DNA of 64,000 bases from JADKAV01 sp963704075 (GTDB lineage: Bacteria > Actinomycetota > Actinomycetes > S36-B12 > UBA10799), in contig CAVPGV010000015.1 in the NCBI GenBank assembly GCA_963704075.1, positions 51,390 to 115,389 of the forward strand, read 5' to 3'. Shown piece after piece: positions 59,747 through 64,000 of this stretch (within the stretch, counting starts at the first letter, position 1; every line of letters starts with the position of its first letter). The notes under the pieces were generated by a model. The model saw nothing but the letters and a program-made list of their open reading frames with translations. It was not told the origin of the DNA and searched no databases. The position numbers were made by a program, and so were the translations under genes.

Positions 59747-61398
59747 CTACCCCACGCCCCGCAACTGGCCGACCGTCGTGACCTCTGCGAGCAATTGCTG
59801 CTTCTGCCCCTCGAGTTCCTCGGCGTCCCAGCCGCAGTACCGGGTCAGGACCTCCCCTGCCCTCTGCGCGGCTCGTGCGCCGCCGTCTCCGACTTCCAGG
59901 GCCACCCGCGTGCGTCGTACCAGGATGTCGCTGAGCGTTCGGGCCGCTTCCCGTTCCGCGGCGGTGACGACCTCGGCCAGCAGGTATCCGCTGCCGGGAT
60001 CGATCCGCTCGGCCAGGTCCGGGTTCTGTTTCAGCAGTTCGATGACGCCTTCGATCCGGTCGCCGTGGCGCCGCAGGAGGCCTTCGGTCAGATCCAGGGG
60101 CAGCCCCGCCGAGGCGGCCAACTGTTCGCGCGAGGCCCACATCTGCGCGAACCCCTCGGCACCGACCAGCGGGATCTCGTCAGTGGAGCACTCGACGTGC
60201 GCGAACCCGCCCTCCCGGATCACCGCGTCGACCGCATCTTTGGCCATGACCCGGTAGGTGGTGTACTTGCCGCCGGCAATGGCTAGCAGCCCCGGCGTCG
60301 GGTTGAACACGACGTGTTCGCGCGACAGCGTCGACGTCGCGGCGGCTCCCTGCTCTGTCACCAGCGGTCGCACACCCGCGTAGACGCCAAGAACGTCGGC
60401 GGTGGTCAGCGGACGCTCGAACCAACGGTTGGCCTGCTCGACCAGGTACTGCACGTCTTGGAATCAGTGCGGGCTTCGGAAGGGTCGTCCTCGTAGTCGG
60501 TGTCCGTGGTTCCGATCAACCACCGACGTCCCCACGGAAGGGCGAAGAGCACACTCACCGGCGTGCGCGCGATCAGGGCCGATGTCGACACGAACGCGGA
60601 TCGGTCGACCACGAGATGTGCACCCTTGCTCGGGCGCAGCACGCTCTCGTGGCGGGGATCGGCCATGGTCAGCAGGGAGTCCGTCCACGGCCCCACTGCC
60701 CCGAGCACGACCCGTGCGTGTGCGTCGATCACGGTGCCATCCACCTTCACCCGCACACCCGTGACGCGCTGGCCGTCACCGAGTAGACCCACGACCGCAG
60801 CCTCGGGCACGACCCCGGCGCCGTAGGCCGCTGCTGTGCGGGCTACCGCGACGGTGTGTCGGGCATCGTCGATCTGCGCGTCATGGAAGCGAACCGCACT
60901 GTGGAACGCGTCGGCTCGCAGCCCAGGCGCCATGCCGAGCACGGCTTGTTTGGACAGCGCTCTTGGCCGCGGCATCGTGCCGCCGTAGGCTCCGAGCCGG
61001 CTCAACGTGTCGTACAGGGCGATTCCGGCGCCGGCGTACGGCCTCTCCCACTGTGTGGTCACGGGGAACAGGAACGGGACGGGGTGCACAAGATGCGGAG
61101 CAAGCCGGTCCAGGAGCAGGCCTCGCTCAGTCAGCGCCTCGTGCACCAAGCCGAACTCGAAGTGCTCCAGGTAGCGCAGACCGCCATGGGCCAGGCGCGA
61201 GGAGCGACTCGAGGTTCCGAACGCCAGGTCCGACTGCTCGACCAGCACCGCGTCCAGTCCGCGGGCGGCGCAGTCCAGCAGGGCACCGCACCCCACCACG
61301 CCGCCGCCGATCACCAGAACGTCCAGCGGCGTGTCGACACTGGCCCGCAACCGCGCGATCCCCGCGTCGCGGGTGCTCCGGTTCAGCGAGTAATCCAC
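59747..61398 (-). CDS. glpD: Aerobic glycerol-3-phosphate dehydrogenase, frameshifted
   Basis: FAD enzyme at the inner membrane face oxidising sn-glycerol-3-phosphate to dihydroxyacetone phosphate and feeding electrons to quinone. N-terminal VIGGGVVGCGAL (29-40), SSRLAHGGLRY substrate motif, GAVGPWTD, and a C-terminal domain after GGKYTTYRVMAKDAVD. A missing base near 60458 splits the gene; restoring one G in SEARTDSKDVQYLVEQANRW gives about 550 residues, the family length. GTG 61398 is chosen as homology starts there. Lies between the semialdehyde dehydrogenase duplication and a divergent L,D-transpeptidase. Confidence 0.9.
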
Positions 61399-61552
61399 GC
61401 TTTCGAGGCTACCCAGTCCGGCAACGAGGCGCCGGGGACGTGTGCGCGTGACGGACGGTGGTTGGTGGCCCGCCACGGACGGCACATGTCCGAGGAGGCG
61501 CCCGATTATCGGAAGCCTGCCTCCGACTCGACGAGCGCAGCACGGCTCGGGT

Positions 61553-61558
61553 TACCCT
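61553..61558 (+). promoter_or_regulatory. -10 box (TACCCT) for leaderless L,D-transpeptidase gene
   Basis: TAnnnT hexamer ending six bases before GTG 61565; no ribosome site. Confidence 0.4.
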
Positions 61559-61564
61559 GGGTCG

Positions 61565-62476
61565 GTGCTTCCCGCCACCCGCTGGCTCACCGCCGCAGCC
61601 TTGGTGAGTCCTCTCGCCCTCGCCGCCGTGAGCACCGCCCCGTCCACCGCCTCGCCGTCGGCGACTTCCGCCAGCGCGTCGCCGTCGAGTTCCACCAGTG
61701 GGTCCCCGAGCCCGGACCCTTCGAGCACCTCCCCGAGCCCGGATCCGACCAACACCGTGCCGGACCCGGAACCCTCCAGCACCGTGCCGAGCCTGGACCC
61801 TTCGTCACCCCCGCCACCGTCGGACCCCGTTCCGCTGCCCACCGAGACGATCTCACCGAACCTCGCCCTCGAGACATCCCTGGCAGCGCTGGGGCTGCCC
61901 ACCGGAAAGGTCGACGGGCGGATCAAGGCCACGACTCGGCGCGCGTTGTGCACGTTCCGGGATCTCAACGGCCTGCGCGCCACCCGCAAGCCGGCCTCCG
62001 CGAAGCTTGCCGCCAGAATCGCCGCGTCGGAGGAATTGCCGCTGCTGCCGAAGAAGCTTCGAGGTGTCAAGGCACTGGTGAGTCTCACCTGCCAAGCGAC
62101 CTACGTGACCAACAACAAGAGGGTCGTGCTGCGAGTACTGCCGGTCAGCACCGGGAAGGACAACGGATTCCACAAGACCCGTACCGGCTTCAAGCGGGTC
62201 TACTACAAGGTCAATGCGTGGCAGGCAAGCACCCTGTTCCCGGAGCCTGACGGCCGGCCAGGGCTGTACCGTCCGGTGTATTTCGACCGCGGCATCGCAT
62301 TCCACGGTGTTCGCAAACCCGTCCGCACACGTCCGCAGTCCCACGGGTGCGTGCGCACCTGGCCGCGACACCAGGACTGGCTGTTCAAGCGGCTCAAGGT
62401 CCGCGACCGCGTGTTCGTGTACGGCGACTACTGGCGCGGGCGCAGTGCTCCGCTGGGAGGCTACGGCCGAGCCTGA
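61565..62476 (+). CDS. L,D-transpeptidase (YkuD domain) with peptidoglycan-binding region
   Basis: Secreted wall enzyme forming 3-3 cross-links or anchoring. Signal peptide 1-about 26; Ser/Pro/Asp/Thr-rich linker 27-95 made of repeated SPDP-type units; a peptidoglycan-binding-1-like segment (about 100-140, LAALGLPTGKVDGRI); YkuD domain 180-300 with His247 in FHG, His260 and catalytic Cys262 in SHGCVR. Start GTG 61565 is suggested by the -10 box six bases upstream. The flexible linker would let the domain span the wall. Confidence 0.82.
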   Translation: MLPATRWLTAAALVSPLALAAVSTAPSTASPSATSASASPSSSTSGSPSPDPSSTSPSPDPTNTVPDPEPSSTVPSLDPSSPPPPSDPVPLPTETISPNLALETSLAALGLPTGKVDGRIKATTRRALCTFRDLNGLRATRKPASAKLAARIAASEELPLLPKKLRGVKALVSLTCQATYVTNNKRVVLRVLPVSTGKDNGFHKTRTGFKRVYYKVNAWQASTLFPEPDGRPGLYRPVYFDRGIAFHGVRKPVRTRPQSHGCVRTWPRHQDWLFKRLKVRDRVFVYGDYWRGRSAPLGGYGRA

Positions 62477-62513
62477 TCGGGCAAGGCCACGGCGGGCCGG
62501 TCACCCGGAGCGC

Positions 62514-63623
62514 TCAGTGACTGCGCACCATCTCGACGCGCTGGAAACTCTTGAGGTCCGAAAACCCGCACTGCGCCACGGAGCGCCGCAATGCGCCAAC
62601 CAGGTTCATGGTGCCGTTGCTGACGTGTGAGGGGCCGAACAGGATCTCGTCCCACGTCCCGACTGTGTCGAATTCGACCAGTTCACCACGGGGCAGCTCA
62701 GCGTGCGTCGCCTCCATTCCCCAGTGCCTGCCGGCACCCGGGGCCTCCTGCGCACGCGCAAGCGGAGAACCGACCATGGCCGCATCCGCTCCGCAGGCCA
62801 TGGCCTTGACGATGTCGCCACTGCGCCCCATCGCACCATCGGCGATCACGTGCACGTACCGGCCGCCGGACTCGTCGAGGTAATCGCGGCGGGCTGCGGC
62901 CACGTCGGCCACCGCCGTCGCCATCGGAACGCGAACCCCCAGCACATCGGCCGTGGTATGGCTGGCGCCGCCGCCGAATCCGACCAACACCCCTGCCGCC
63001 CCTGCGCGCATGAGGTGCAGTGCTGACTGGTACGTGGCGACACCTCCGACCAGGACCGGGACATCCAACTCGTAGATGAACTGCTTGAGGTTCAACGGCT
63101 CCAGCTGTGCGCTCACGTGCTCGGCGCTGACGGTGGTGCCGCGGATGACGAACATGTCCACACCGGCGGCGACGACATCCTGGATGAAGTCGTGGGTCTT
63201 CTGCGGGGACAGCGCAGCGGCCACGGTGATGTGCGCCTCCCGCATCTGCTGGACGCGGGCCGCGATCAGCTCGGGCTTGATCGGCTCGGCGTACAAACGC
63301 TGCAGCAACGGGACCGCCTCATGGCGCGGCACCGACCGAATCTGTTCGAAGGCCGGCTCCGGGTCGTCGTACCGCGTCCACAGACCCTCGAGGTTGAGCA
63401 CAGCGAGGCCGCCCGCCTGCCCCATCGTGATGGCCGTTGCCGGTGACACGATGGAATCCATCGGAGCCGCCACGATCGGCATCCCGAAGGCGTATGCATC
63501 GATCTGCCAGTTGATGTCGACGGCTTCGGGGTCCCGGGTGCGCCGATGTGGCGCCACCGCGACGTCATCGAACGAGTACCCCGCCCGCGCCGACTTGGAC
63601 AACCCGATCACGATTTCGTTCAC
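62514..63623 (-). CDS. guaB3: IMP dehydrogenase-family protein GuaB3
   Basis: TIM-barrel protein of the IMPDH/GMP reductase superfamily, 369 residues and without CBS domains, usually encoded beside guaB in actinobacteria. The core motifs YSFDDVAVAP, PMDSIVSPATA and ADGAMGRSGDIVKAMACGAD are present. In the loop equivalent to the IMPDH catalytic GSICTT the sequence is GASHTT, so the cysteine is replaced by His222; the reaction catalysed is therefore uncertain. GTG 63623 is the earliest sensible start. guaB itself is not visible upstream. Confidence 0.88.
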   Translation of the reverse strand: MNEIVIGLSKSARAGYSFDDVAVAPHRRTRDPEAVDINWQIDAYAFGMPIVAAPMDSIVSPATAITMGQAGGLAVLNLEGLWTRYDDPEPAFEQIRSVPRHEAVPLLQRLYAEPIKPELIAARVQQMREAHITVAAALSPQKTHDFIQDVVAAGVDMFVIRGTTVSAEHVSAQLEPLNLKQFIYELDVPVLVGGVATYQSALHLMRAGAAGVLVGFGGGASHTTADVLGVRVPMATAVADVAAARRDYLDESGGRYVHVIADGAMGRSGDIVKAMACGADAAMVGSPLARAQEAPGAGRHWGMEATHAELPRGELVEFDTVGTWDEILFGPSHVSNGTMNLVGALRRSVAQCGFSDLKSFQRVEMVRSH

Positions 63624-63843
63624 GGGCACACAGCCTACTGGGCGGTTGGTCGGGTGCATCGGCCAGCGACTGCGATGTGCCCAGTTCCGTTCCCGCGAGG
63701 TCATCTGGCGTGCTACTCGGCGCCCGACCGTGCACCGTCCGATGCAGTGGCGGCGAGACTCGCCGACTCTCCGGACGTACGGCGGTGCGGCCCGTCCATG
63801 TCCACTCCCGGTGGAAGAACCGCCTCACCTCGTGCGGCGACGC

Positions 63844-63896
63844 GTGACCGACCCGACTGGGGCTGATCGGGATAGTCCCGATGGCCTGACGGTCAC
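63844..63896 (-). terminator. Nested hairpin before the window end
   Basis: Outer stem GTGACCG/CGGTCAC (63844-63850 with 63890-63896) encloses a 7-bp inner stem ATCGGGA/TCCCGAT (63866-63872 with 63876-63882). It follows the stop of the possible minus-strand gene at 63915 and could be its terminator. Confidence 0.5.
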
Positions 63897-63914
63897 CTCT
63901 GATGCGTGCTGGGT

Positions 63915-64000
63915 TCAGGACTTGCTGGGCTGGTTGCTCACCTCGACCTCACGGGCGTGGCCGCGTTGCTCAAGGTCACGGAAGGGGAGTGCTGGGTGTT
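63915..64000 (-). CDS. Possible 3' end of a minus-strand gene, cut by window edge
   Basis: Open on the minus strand from the window edge to a TGA at 63915, about 27 residues ending EVEVSNQPSKS, with actinobacterial-like codon use and a hairpin just downstream. Too short to identify; could be chance. Confidence 0.3.
   Translation of the reverse strand, partial: HPALPFRDLEQRGHAREVEVSNQPSKS

Noticed and set aside
56430..60140. 1236-residue open frame joining aldehyde dehydrogenase and GMC
   Set aside because: Caused by the indel at about 58100 in copy 2; copy 1 shows two genes sharing one base.
63546..63866. Overlapping short frames upstream of guaB3
   Set aside because: Three mutually overlapping frames with no motif, start site or family.

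Overview
The window is one contiguous stretch of a high-GC chromosome from an actinobacterium (phylum Actinomycetota). Several things point there: GTG starts are common; an XPB-type helicase pairs with a helicase-associated protein; GuaB3, DUF3017 and DUF6350 genes are present; and the gene order is actinobacterial (sdhCDAB divergent from a nucleoside uptake/cdd/add operon; pcrA, M23 peptidases, sucCD, DUF6350, purN, purH, folD, DUF3017, mdh, icd in series; guaA, cholesterol-oxidase-like GMC, aldehyde dehydrogenase, glpD, guaB3 in series). Family and genus cannot be named from this sequence alone. No rRNA, tRNA, CRISPR array, phage or insertion sequence was recognised.

Layout. 1-3.0 kb: 3' part of groEL, a strong hairpin, then wecB on the minus strand. 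3.1-8.7 kb: a cellulose-synthase-like exopolysaccharide locus (secreted beta-sandwich protein, BcsB-like membrane protein, processive GT2 synthase, GH1 beta-glucosidase). 8.7-14 kb: XPB helicase pair divergent from larE. 14-21.3 kb: nucleoside salvage operon (BMP lipoprotein, ABC ATPase, two permeases, cdd, add). 21.7-25 kb: sdhCDAB. 25-31 kb: cupin, D,D-carboxypeptidase, 2H phosphoesterase, trpS, CorC-like protein. 30-37 kb: xthA, icd, mdh, DUF3017, folD, purH, purN. 37-45 kb: DUF6350 membrane protein, patatin, sucDC, B12-binding protein, lipase, two LytM (M23) peptidases. 45.6-52.6 kb: pcrA, a secreted M15-like peptidase, a lower-GC SAP/DUF6434 gene, guaA. 53-64 kb: GMC oxidoreductase plus succinate-semialdehyde-type dehydrogenase, present as an imperfect tandem duplication of about 2.95 kb, then glpD, an L,D-transpeptidase and guaB3.

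How it fits together. Central carbon metabolism dominates (sdh, suc, mdh, icd, glpD, semialdehyde dehydrogenase), with purine synthesis and salvage (purN/H, guaA, guaB3, folD, add, cdd) and wall or envelope remodelling (two LytM peptidases, D,D-carboxypeptidase, L,D-transpeptidase, M15-like peptidase, exopolysaccharide locus).

Quality caveat. At least a dozen single-base frameshifts interrupt genes, many of them essential (sdhA, trpS twice, mdh, glpD, the GT2 synthase, the BcsB-like gene four times). Most are an extra or missing base in a short homopolymer. They look like base-calling or assembly errors, so coordinates of these genes span the whole gene and apparent fusions (mdh-icd, trpS-2H phosphoesterase, aldehyde dehydrogenase-GMC) should not be read as real.

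The most interesting unexplained signals are the tandem duplication with almost purely silent divergence and one truncated member, and four families of intergenic repeats or palindromes. No clearly new biological system was identified.
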